From contig NC_045146.1 of the NCBI RefSeq assembly GCF_008831285.2, forward strand, positions 16,879,289 to 16,943,288: DNA of 64,000 bases, read 5' to 3'. This stretch comes from Nymphaea colorata (taxonomy: Eukaryota; Streptophyta; Magnoliopsida; Nymphaeales; Nymphaeaceae). Position numbers and translations under genes: made by a program. The notes below the pieces were generated by a model. That model was given only the letters and a program-made list of their open reading frames with translations, was not told where the DNA came from and did no database searches. Positions 1 through 11,500 of the stretch are shown piece by piece. How positions within the stretch are numbered: the stretch's first letter is position 1; each line of letters starts with the position of its first letter.

Positions 1-649
1 CGTGTGTTCCACCAAAAGTGGCGTACCACTGTGACATAGCTGCATATCAACTTAATCCAAACACCAAATAAGCAAGTTGAAACCAGGCACACTCGGGTTT
101 ATGATAGAACAAATTTTCCTTAATAATTTTTCAAATAACAGCAAACCCGAAGGAGGTTAACGATAAAAGTCTATTAGACAATAATGAAGACTGGATACAG
201 AAGCAGGACAACAACTGGTTACATCCGGGTCGAAACCAGATCCAAACTATATTATAACTAAAAGAAAGTAAAAACAATGACTTGATCCTTCATTTTTTTT
301 GTTTTTTTTTTACTTTAACATAAGAAGCCTCATTAACGACATGAAACCTTGATAATTTATTCATTAGAAGCCTCTTTTTGTTGTCATTTTCATTGTTTGA
401 AGCTTTTTATTGTGGTTTAATTATATATAATAATTAATTTTTTGAATTAATTATATATAATAGTCACCGTACCCGTACCAAGATTTAAAAAAACGACGTA
501 CTAGTACCCGTACCCCCGTACCCGTATCCGTACCATTGTGACATAGATATGCAAATGGTTCATTTCCTTGGTAGTTGGTATTGCATGTCTATTTATTGCC
601 TCTTCTCTACACAGGCCTCTGACTTTAAGATTGGTCTGGCTTTCTGCAG
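1..649. other. Probable upstream intron of the kinase gene, with GTACCC repeats
   Basis: No exon is visible before the acceptor at 648-649. The stretch is AT-rich with poly-T runs near 290-312. At about 466-536 it has a short degenerate array of GTACCC/GTATCC units. A 17-base motif reading GTACCAYTGTGACATAG occurs near 25-41 and again near 531-547, so the two ends of this block share a short direct repeat. This may mark an old insertion, but I cannot name the element. Confidence 0.4.
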
Positions 650-3600
650 AATGAATACAAGCGTGGAATAAGTGGATGGAACTTTAACATTGAAGATGTT
701 AAGGCTCAAGCTTCTTTAGTATGTAGCAGTATAGCAAGCTTTGTTTTTTATTATTATTTCTTAAGTGATAGCCATTTTATGCCACACTTATCTACTGTCC
801 CATTTGTGAAATAACGACTGCTGATTTTCATAGATTCAAGACGTAGATGAAATCCTTGCTAGTAAAGATCAAATAGAGTCCTCGAATACTCTATCTGCCT
901 TTGAAAATATGGAAGGCCAAGCACAACTTCAATCTTCATTTTCTGGTGACTCTTTGAAAGATGAAGCAATTGATCAGGTGCAGTTTGCACTTGTCTTCTT
1001 AGATGGGAAATTTTGTGCTTGGCATTCTCACTTTTGAGCCACTTTGATATTACAGGAAGGAGGAGCACCTATGAGACCATGGAGGACGACTTCTTTTCAG
1101 TTGTCAGGATCAAACTTCAGCATGCTTGAGTAATTTTCTTTGTCTTATGCTTGATTACATGAAAATAATTATCAACACACCACCCAAAAATCCTGAAAAT
1201 TGGTTTGTCATTTCTGATGTGCCTGCTTTACTATTGCACTCGCTATTGTCTTCCTCTGCTTTTGTTGTTGTCCTCTCTATGGTAGTGAGGTCATTGTGTT
1301 TTTTTTTTTCCTCAGCAGAAAACTGAATGGTTCTCTGGATGAGGTGGCTACTATTAGTCCTCCCATGCATGAGGAGATCAAGCAGAATGGTTTTGTAGTG
1401 TCAGATTCTGGTGTACATGACATGTTTAAAGCCACAAAAGGAGATGACTCAGAGATCGATTCAAAGTCTATGGAGGAGCTGTCTAGGTATATTCAGGATA
1501 AGAAAGGGTTATCCAATGGGCAACTTCCATCAGATCTTCTACCGCCAAGAGGAGAGAGGTTAGCATCCAGATATAAGAAATAGAATTGTAAAGGAAAATC
1601 CTTTTTTTAAGTTATTGCTTAATTGAATCTGTCATCTAAAATTTTGTCTTAGTTGTAAATGCAGTCCTTTTCATAGAGATGTTTATTGAAGAATAACATC
1701 TGCTTTTAAGTTGGCTTACTATTATGCTTTCATATTTTGTTGTCAAGATTGTAGAATGCCCCATTACACAGGGTGCTGAAGCTTGTTCAATTAATAATTC
1801 ATGAACTCTCAAATGTCTACATTGCAGCTGGAGGAGCAGTATATTGCTGTATTGTACTTTGTGATGTTCTTTGCTGTTATGAGAATAAGCTGGTTTTAAA
1901 TGTTGACGCAATGGTCCTAAGAAAAGGGTGGTAACCTTCATACTTTGACCCAAGTTAAAGAAGGGATCTGTGTGTGTGTATGTCAATGGGAGCTGTTGAT
2001 GAGAATCTTGAGATTATATTAGAATTTAGGCAGCTTCAGCTGCTGTCTTTTTGTGCTTTCAACTGAGCTTTTTTTTTTTTTTTTCTCTAACTAGTGTTCT
2101 TAGTATGATTGCTTTCTTTAATCTTGTGTGTTCATATTTTCAGTGATAGTCACCACACTTATTCTCAGAGCCTTGGGCAGATAAACTTAGAACAAGTTTA
2201 TAAAGGAGTGGGTGATGTGCCCCCTGAAAACATTCCTAGAACATCTAAGTTGCCAGGCATGCTTTGGGTTCTATTCATTCTTTTCCCTTGTTCTTTTCTT
2301 TGCAGCCAGTTGCAGATTTCTGGCTTTGACTCATTTAGTCGGCTCTGTTTGCCCATTATGAAGTTTGATTCTTGGGCCAAGTATCATTTTGAGACATTTT
2401 AAGATGCTGTTTTATTGCAGCATCAAATGCTGATGAACTTGGTGATAAGACAAAGGTGCCCGTTGTCCAGCAACGTGGACGTTTCAAAGTAACGTCTGAA
2501 AGTGCTAACATGGAGAAGGTATACATCATGTGACTTGATATTTTTGCAACAGTCAGTGGTTATGGTGGACTTTTATTTTGACTGTTGCCTATCTGTTCTT
2601 TTCAGTCACTGCCATCGCCTCATCTGCAAAAGAGTCAGAGTCTTCAGGTAAGTATATCTTTAAGATTTAAAAAAGGTTTACAAATATAGGAAGCATCTCT
2701 TTTTTTTTTCTTTCATGTATCATGTTGTTCATAGAATTAGATCTGCCAAGATAAAAGGGACTTTTTTTCTTAATAGTGCATCACATTGCTCTTAATTTCA
2801 TAGAGTTAGCTTTTCCAACATGTAGTTCATGTCTCTTTTGCTCTTGTAATACTCATCACTGGGCAAGAATAACAAGTAGGACACTGCCTGGATGTAATTC
2901 ACATTGGAAAAAGCATCTCAATCCATTCTGTTGCTTACTGATTTTTTAAACTTAAATGACTTTCAAAATACTAAAATTAAATGGCTTATGACTTCCTATG
3001 AAGATATATGACTAAAGATACAGGGATATTTTTTCTTTGTCAGGTTCTGGGTGCAGTTTCCATTATAAAGGTGTCAAAAATGGAGAATCTGTGTGACTTA
3101 GATGACTTCATAGTTCATATATGCTGTTTAACCAAGTATTGTATTTTTATCTGTTGATTTTCATAGAGTTTGACCGATAGCACTTAGCATGAGTAGGGTT
3201 GGGGAACAAATTGACCAACTCGGGCTTGACTCATTTTATAAAGGAGTTCAAGTAGTTAGTAGAGTCAGGTGCAAGTTGCATGAACTCAAGTCGATTAATC
3301 TCCAACTATAAAATAGTATATGTTTATTTTTCAAACTTTTTAGTCAAATAACTAAAAATTGGCTCACTGATGGTCTCCTTTACTTCTGTGTAACAGGTAA
3401 GAGTTCTATTTCTATTGTTGTCAATCTTTCATGTATTATAAAGAAGTATATTTCCATTTGTACTCAGCTTAAGGTTCATTGAGCTAAGCTTGAGCTGAGC
3501 TCAAGACTCAACTTAAGCTTGACCGAGTCAAGCTATTGGTGTTTGGGTTAAGCAAGCCCAGTCAAGCTCAAGCTTGTCTACCCAAGCTTATCAGGAGCTA

Positions 3601-6013
3601 GATCCAGCTAGGGTCAGCAAACTTGGGTTGTGCTGCGCTTGAGCAGACCTAGCTTAGCTGAAGCTTACCTCATGTGCTCCCTAAGAATGAGTGGGTTTTG
3701 TTTTTTAACAGATGATCCTAAGTTTATTTAGTAAAGTTGCCGAAGAGATGCACCCCATGTATTGAATGTTTGCCCTCCTTCAATTTGAAGGTTTTAAGTC
3801 AATTCCGTCGATCATGTGGGTGAAGCTTTTGTTGGCAATTTCAGTATATGCTATTGAAATAATCTTTTGGTAGAAAACCTGCCTGAAGTTTTGTGCATAA
3901 TTGCTACTCTGTATTTGCCTAAGTCAAATTTATCACAAAGTTGTAATGTAAGATCACATTCTTTACATAAATGAAAGATAGGCAGCTGTTGCTCCCTTGT
4001 TGGCATGGAATTGATGCTATCCTTTTGGAAAAAAATTGATGATAGAGGAACTCCTGTGTCATAGATTCGGATATCATTTTCCTGGCATAGTGTCATGTGG
4101 TCTACTTTACATGCCATTCGCGATGTGTGACAGATTCTTTTACTAGCTCGTCCATCTGTATGACATAATTCTTTTTTCTGGTATACCTTTTCAACAGTAG
4201 TTACCAAGCTCATGTTATTCCTTGGATTATTAATTAAAGGGTGCATGTCATATAGGTGATCCATCAATATCCTTCAACACCTTCTTTCGAAGGGCAATCG
4301 AATCAGAATATCCCAAATTATCTACATTTACAGAACGTCTTACAACAAATTAATCAGCTCAGGGTAAGAATCAGAATTAGTTTGTCCATTACTTTTGTAC
4401 TTTCTTGCTTTTTCTTTGCTTTTTTAGCTGGTTATACTTACTTTTCTGATTCCTGATACTCGTTGGCTTCTCCTAACAGGATTGTGTTTGGTCAATGATG
4501 AAAGAAGTGAGTGGTGACATCTCATCCGGTATGTATCTGACACCTTATTTCTAATTGGCAATGCCCGATTTACAATATAAATGGTTTATACCTGCAATCT
4601 GTTCAGGTAATTGTGCTTGTACTCTGGGTCAAAAGCCAAGCTCATTTGGCGTAAGTGACAAATCACTGGTAAGTGGTGGCATTATGTTCTTCAAGTACCA
4701 ACTTGGACATAATCCTGATTCCATCTCATTTAACACTGTGCTGATCTTACTGCCTCTTTTCTGCTGATTGTTTGTTGCTGCAAGAATATTTATTTCAGTC
4801 TCCTGGCAGAAAGTCTTGTCCTTCCCAACATTGAGAAATACATGAACCGTTTCAGCATATTCAGAAATTGAATGATAGTGAAGTGATAATGTAAACAGAG
4901 GGTATTGAAGGGAAGATTAAGGGATACTCAGTTACACATGTCTAAGGTCAAGCTTATCCTACAAGTAACCCTCAGAATAGAATTACAATATAAATTTACC
5001 ATGAAGAAAAAAATATATTCAATTTACTTCTTTGATTCTACCTTAATGAATTATGTTTGTGCAATAGTGTGAACCTTCCTTAACTAAACGATTGAACAAA
5101 AACAAGGAATAAGGTTGTATTCGGGAGCTACACACCAGAACGTGCCATCTTTTTTCAATCTTTTGACACGTGTGTCTCACAGACACTCACTTGGCTTCAA
5201 CAAAAGCCACCTTTTGTAAATACTGCGTTGAGTGGTTCAACACCCTTTTATATGTGAAGTTATCAAACATAGTTGGTGATGTTGCTTCTACATGGGAAAC
5301 TACAAAAATCATTCTTCGAGACAGAGCCTAAAAAATGAAACCTGAAATTGTGAGATCATAGTATTCAATTATTTGTCTTTTCCTCCACGATGTTAATTTC
5401 ATCTTTCTTCATATAACAGTCCAAGAGAAAATTCACTGCTTGCAGAATGAGATGCCATTTGACCATTTGTCTGTTTATGCATTAAACTTTGTTTGTTTCT
5501 TCTCTATAGTTGGAGGCTGCATATGAAAAAGAAAAGGAGTTAGTTCAAGATCTTGCAGACACAAAATGGAGGTAATGATAGCAGGAAAATGAGAATTATG
5601 CATGATGTTATGGCTACAACTGAAGTATCTCCCTGTTTCAGGCTCATCTGCGTCACTGAAGAGATGCAGAAGTTGAAAACGAGGAATGCACAGGTACGTT
5701 GGTTTCTATTTGCTACCACATCCTGTACCAGAGCATGTAGATAAGGAGATTGTATCCATTTTCTTTAAGATTCAAGTTGTGAAGTCGTTTCTTGGCTTTG
5801 AATGGATTCAATCTCCACATACTGGAGGTGGACATTTCTTCAGTTAGATACATTCTGTAATCTGTTGCAGTCCAACGTGTATGAATATAGCTTTTGACAT
5901 AACCAGGTCTAATGAAGAGATGCAGAGTTTCACAACCTCTGATGGTGTGGAGACATTGTGAGCTTGAGAAAGAAGCAAAAGGTGGCAGCATAGCATGCGC
6001 TGTCAGCAATTAA
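650..6013 (+). CDS. STE20/germinal-centre kinase (OSR1/FRAY-like), C-terminal part only
   Basis: This is the 3' part of a plant STE20-like Ser/Thr kinase gene; the catalytic domain lies left of the window. Exons read: 650-718, 834-977, 1056-1129, 1319-1558, 2144-2256, 2421-2518, 2606-2647, 4256-4363, 4480-4528, 4607-4668, 5510-5571, 5642-5693 and, less surely, 5963-6013 ending in TAA. Every junction keeps the frame. The first exon reads NEYKRGISGWNFNIEDVKAQ, the block that follows the kinase domain in plant OSR1/MAP4K-type kinases. Later exons give a Ser-rich linker, the motif RGRFKVTSE, and a charged region likely to form a coiled coil (LEAAYEKEKELVQDL, EEMQKLKTRNAQ). The intron at 2257-2420 has a GC donor. 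The last acceptor, at 5961-5962, lacks a pyrimidine tract; if it is unused the frame runs to a stop soon after 5693. Family identity is fairly firm; which paralogue it is cannot be told. Confidence 0.75.
2648..4255 (+). other. Large kinase intron with degenerate GAGCTCAAGCTT repeats
   Basis: This 1.6-kb intron separates two in-frame exons. Between about 3190 and 3680 it is full of diverged copies of AAGCTTGAGCTCAAG and GAGTCAAG words, a pattern seen in old repeat remnants in plant introns. Similar but shorter words occur near 6340-6400, and a GACTCG-rich variant near 14940-15190. No exon is supported inside it: the best acceptor, near 3055, is followed by an early stop. Confidence 0.4.
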
Positions 6014-8537
6014 AAGAAGCTGGCTCTATTCAACCGTGGGTTTGCGAGTCTGTAAGAGGTTTGCTTCAAACCAGCCTTCTGCATCAAACGCTGTGCATAG
6101 TCTTCGTGTGTCTCTGTAAATGGTTGGTTATACAGGTAGGTAGATTTTGAATTATGTCCATATAGGCCTAAACGAGTCCTAGCCCCGTTGTTTTCTTTTT
6201 TCCGTCTTTCTCTTTAACGATTGATCCCCTTATTGACCAATAAGTGGTAAATAGCCTCTACGATCCTGTCAAGAATGCACTAACTGAGTTCCTGAATCAA
6301 TGCAGCATTTTGGTGAATTGTTTACTTTAATGAAGTCAATAGCGTGTTCAAGCTTGACCCATTCTTATAATTAACTTGTGAGCTCGTACGAGTTCACGAT
6401 AACTTCAGGTACCGCTGCATCGTGCTCCCAAGAAAGCGTATTGCCTCTCATGTAATGGTAGAATAGTAGAATTTGAAAGCTCAGTTGATTGTGCGTTCGA
6501 AAAAGTAAGGTATTTTTCTTTCACCCGAAAAATATAGGGTCTTTTTTAATAAGAATGTCAACCGGCTAGAGTGAACAACTAAAGTCCAATTTCTTTAACT
6601 GGGACTTTTTTCCGTATTTTTTGTACAAAGAACTGCACCGTTGTCAATGAAACTTAGTCATGTTTCTAGTGGGCTAGTCCTTGAGCCTAAGCACGCTTTG
6701 GCATATGCAGGGAGCAGCTGTTGGGGGGCGTTCTGAACTCCATTGGTTTCATAAATCCCTTTTTTGCGTTTCTGTGAGGACTTTGTTTTTAGGTGTGGCT
6801 TGTGCTTGGAGTGGCCTTCATGGGGGGTCGTAACCCTCTTGGGGTCCTTTTTAATGGGGATATTGATTTTGACAAATACGTGAAAACATTCTCCGACTGG
6901 ACCATAGCTTATTCTTTTTGACAGAACTCGTATGGTTCATATATTTGTTAGTACTTCAGTTACATCTCTTTTTATGCTGAATCACTTTTCAACGGAAAAG
7001 TTGACGTGGTAAGAGCAGCGAGACCCCTTGGGAATGTTTTCCTTACCCTGACTTAGTAAGAGCCAAACTATGACAGTCCGTCAAGTTGATCAGCGGCAGC
7101 CCACTTAATCATGCCTAAGCTCTAGTCCTCAAATCATCAATTTTCGTTGATCAATCTTGTGTAGGGTGGCAACTTGGTCTGTTTCAAACAATAAAATACG
7201 TTGGATGACTTGCTATTAAGATCCATTTCCGATCGGTTCTTGTGAATCTAATCAAAACCTTCTTGTAAGTTGCCTTCTGCTTTCTATGGGGCTGCGAAGT
7301 GCGATTATAATTGTTCGCATTTCCAAAAGACCGTAGGGGAATAGTAACATGCTGAATTATCCCAAAATTTTCATAGTAGATACATGGAACAGTGTGTTAC
7401 TATTCTCATTGCAAAACAACTCGTTAAGAAACATTTGGTACTCAGCCATGGAAATTTAAACGTGTACTTTCCACGCCTTTACATGCACCATGGAAATGGA
7501 ATGCATAGGGCAATGCCTTGGGCTATAATGGATTGAGGTCATAACGGGCGTCATGAAAGAAGAGTTAAAAAGGACGCGGCATCACCCAACCCATCCTTGG
7601 TCCAATTCGCGCAGCAGCCAATGTGCATCAGTTTTATTCCGTCCAAGCCTCTTTTTCTTGCCTTTTTCTCTTAAATGTAAATAAAATCGAACATGTAGCA
7701 ACACTCTTTCCAGTGTACAACAAGAATTTCAACACAGGTTTAAGCGATAAATATAAACCTGTTTTGAAATTCTTGATCCCCTCTTCAGCTTCTTTCAATT
7801 TTGTCAGATGTCCTTTTGGTTCAAGGCCTTTGGTCCAACTTCCCAGTCAGGTTGTTCGACACCTTCAAAAGCTAAATCGGAAGATGGATTACCATGGTCG
7901 ACTCCAAGTGTAACAGCCATATCAATATGGTGGTCCAAGCTGACCCAACTTCATCTACATTAAGCAGCATAAAAAGCTTAACAAAGCTACATCCAAGTTG
8001 CCATTTTACAAAGCCACCGTTACTACTATCGTTAGAAATGCAAGCAAGCATCATGGCAACAAACAACCAAATTGCCCTGGAAAGTTGCTAGGTCGCAGAA
8101 CCTGCAATGGCAGCACTATGAGCAGCTAGCCATGTGGCGTCAAGAATAATAATGCTCGACGTCTTTATAAAGCAACAGAGTCCTGCATCATCTGAACCTG
8201 TAACGCGGGTTGCAAAATTAATATTTCTATACCTAATTCAGACAATCTACCGGAGGATCTTTGAAGATGACTTACAGAAAGGCAAGGCACACAATCACGT
8301 TGCGCAAAGTAGTCTAGAAACCTGAAATAAAGACCAAATGAAAAGGTGATTGCAGAAGCATAAAGGAAAGAACCTAAGACAGTTGGTTATCTCATTATTG
8401 AAAGTTTTTGTCAGCGGCAGCTTCTTCTTCAAAGACCTGAATTGTGGCTGCATCAAAAATCATCCGAAGTTGTTCAAATAAGCTAGAGGATAACAAATAC
8501 ATACAGTACTTGGATCTCCAGGTTCTGTTACAAGATG
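6014..8537. other. Spacer between two convergent genes
   Basis: This spacer holds the 3' untranslated ends of the kinase gene (plus) and the HDDC2-like gene (minus). No coding region is supported. The open frame at 7623-7913 resembles no family I know and has no splice context. The one clear structure is the perfect-looking hairpin at 7721-7775, listed separately. Confidence 0.5.
7721..7775. repeat. 22-bp inverted repeat (hairpin) with 11-base loop
   Basis: The left arm at 7721-7742 begins CAAGAATTTCAA and the right arm at 7754-7775 ends TTGAAATTCTTG. The 22-base arms are reverse complements with one mismatch. The loop is 7743-7753. There is no poly-T directly after it, and no target-site duplication was seen. 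Confidence 0.75.
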
Positions 8538-11500
8538 CTACTCAACAGAACCGACTTTCCTTTGTCTTCTTCTAGATATTATTTCTGCAGCCCAAGCCTT
8601 CCCCACATCAGTTTGGAATTTTCCTGTTAATTTTTCAATAGTCAGCAGAAGCTACAAAAGAGCAAAAGTTAATGCACTCATTCTGAGGGAGCCAAGGCTG
8701 GACAAATGCATGCTAGCTTTGATGGATCACTATGCAGATTCAACAGAAAGAGATACCAATGCTAAAATTTGGGATCTGAGGATGTGCAAGCACGTGGAGA
8801 AAAACTAACAGGTATAGAGGCCAAATTTTGGACTCCAGGAAGTTGAGAGATTTAAACGTCTGTACTTTGCTCAAGAATATAACATGCCTATTATCCCATT
8901 GGAGTGGATTAAAAAGGTCAAAAAAAGATAAGGAGGTAAATCTAGCAGGTGGCAAGGTACCACTCGCCAAATTAGTTGCTTCTTTTGTGACCATGTTGAA
9001 CATCCTAAGTTCATTAATCATGATGACAGAACGTGGACCAAATTAAATGAAATTTTCCTACATGGGTCTCCAAAAGCATCAGTTGCTGCCATTCATCATG
9101 ATAACAATATATGAAGACATTCTGTGACCATGCAAAAAGCACAGATACATAAGAATATGCCAAAGGAAAAGCAAAGTTGGAAGCCATATGATGAGTTATC
9201 AACCTGCTGTAGATTCAAAAAACTCCTCCAGATTCCGTCCTTGTTCTGCATGCAGCACAAAAAAGCACAAGACCCAATCAACCAACATAACAATTTATAC
9301 TCACACAGTAGAGGTATAAAAAGGAAAGTCTCAGTGCAGGCATAATCAATTTATTCATCATAGATTGCATGGTTAAAATTATGACTTTTTTTCTTAAATT
9401 CCTGTTTCCAGTTTTTTTTTTTAGAATCTAGTATCTGATTGACACACGTTCACTAACTCAAGATTATGAAGAACAAATTTGACTCGTTTAAGGAGACAAA
9501 TGAAGAGAATTTATGAAGACAGAATTAAGGAAAGTTAACTACAAAGAACTTGAACCACTCAAAGAATTTTTCAAGAGCATGTACACCATACCACTTTCAT
9601 ATTCTAACGCCTGAAGTATCATCTCAACCTGAAAAGCGCAAGGGAAACCAGTGAATTAAATATTTCCAAATTCATAAGATTAAAAAAAAAGTTAATCACA
9701 TAAAAATATAGTACAATAAGTAACAGATAAGAATATTTTGGATTTTAATTTAGAACCATCATTGGATTAGAACTTGGAAGTTGGAATTTAGAAATATTCT
9801 AAATAGGGTTAGATTGGTAATCTGATGCTACTATTTCTGCAGCTTCAAGACTCGAATTACTCAGATACCTGATGTAAGCAGGATCAGTTAATGCCACTAA
9901 TTCACTATAAGGCATGTTAGGTTCCAAGAGATACTCTACAATAGATTGTCCATCTTTTGGTAGCATGCCTTTCTCTGATTACATAATCTGACTTGCGTCA
10001 ATAAAGTAATCAAATTATCCAGTCACAAAAGTCCAACATTTCAGGTGTGATTTAGTCCAAGGATAACTGATCCACACGAACTAATTGACTAGACGACCAA
10101 AATAAGGTTCAACATAGAGTACTGCTGGAGCAAAGGATGGAAAAGTGAAGTTCGAATAAGCAATAAAATTAGACAAAAGATGTGCCTATCAGTAGATTGA
10201 ACCTACATTTACTGAGTAACTGAACCATGCAATAAGAGGAAAGCTCCAGAAGCCTTCGGCTTCAAGTGCATAGGATGAAAACCGAGAACCAAAAATTCAA
10301 CAAATAAACCAGAAATTGGGATGAGTGAACAAGCCATGGAATAGACACTTTGCTGCTCAGATAATAACATTTTGCTGCTAACGAAGCTCCAGAAGCCTTC
10401 GGCTTCAAATGCATAGGATGAAAACCGAGAACCAAAAATTCAACAAATAAACTAGAAATTGGGATGAGTGAACAAGCCATGTAATAGACACTTTGCTGCA
10501 CAGATAATAAGATTTTGCTGCTAACGAACTATCTTAAATGTCATCATCATTGGTCCATCAAGAAAGTGTGCAGAAATTCTTTAAACCCTCAGCTTCAGGA
10601 GCACACAAAGATGATAAATTACCTTGTCAAAATCTTTGACGAGCTTTGCTTCTAAAGTTGAGTTTTCCTCATATTCCATCCACAGCTCGGAAAGTTCCTC
10701 AGCTACATCATGAACACGGACATGACACAAAGTTTAATTCAATCTAAGAGTATTGGATAGCTCATAAATCATACGGAAAACAAACCTGGAAGTAAAATGT
10801 GCATTACAAAGCAAAACAAGGTCGAAGCAACTCCCTACAAGTATGACTATTTCTATTTAAAGCAGTTAATTATAGCAGATGAAATACCTCTGGGGCCTCC
10901 ACCAAGTAGTTTACACATGTGCTCAAGTGCCTCTCTTTCTCTACGACTCTTTTCAGCCTTTGGTATGCCATCAGAAGGTGCAATATCACCAACAATAGCT
11001 GCTTACAGCATCAGACTATCAGTAAATCACATAAGACATGCATTTAAAAACAATGATCACATACAACAATGCTGTTCAAATCAATACAGCTTTTCAACTC
11101 AATGCATCATGGCATTGATGATCAGTTCACAATTTATCCTTACTTGAATCATGAATGTTCATAAAGATAGTAAATATAGGACTAGTCAGTAGCTTGTGAT
11201 TTAAAAATTATAAAATTTAGCAATTCCAAGTTCCTCCAATTGAAAGAAAAATCCATACTACATAGACATGTCGAACCAGGTGGAATTAACTTGTGTTTTC
11301 CACAAAATAGCACCACAAAGTAGAAAATAGCAGAATAGGTAGTCTGATGCTAACTGTAAAATACACTAAAAATCACATTTATCTTCACTCACAACACATT
11401 ATTCTGAAAAGAACCATCAAAAGCATGTGATATCCCACCTTCAGCAATATCATGTACTATAGCCAGTTTTATACACCTGAAAGAACCAAATGCCAAAGAA

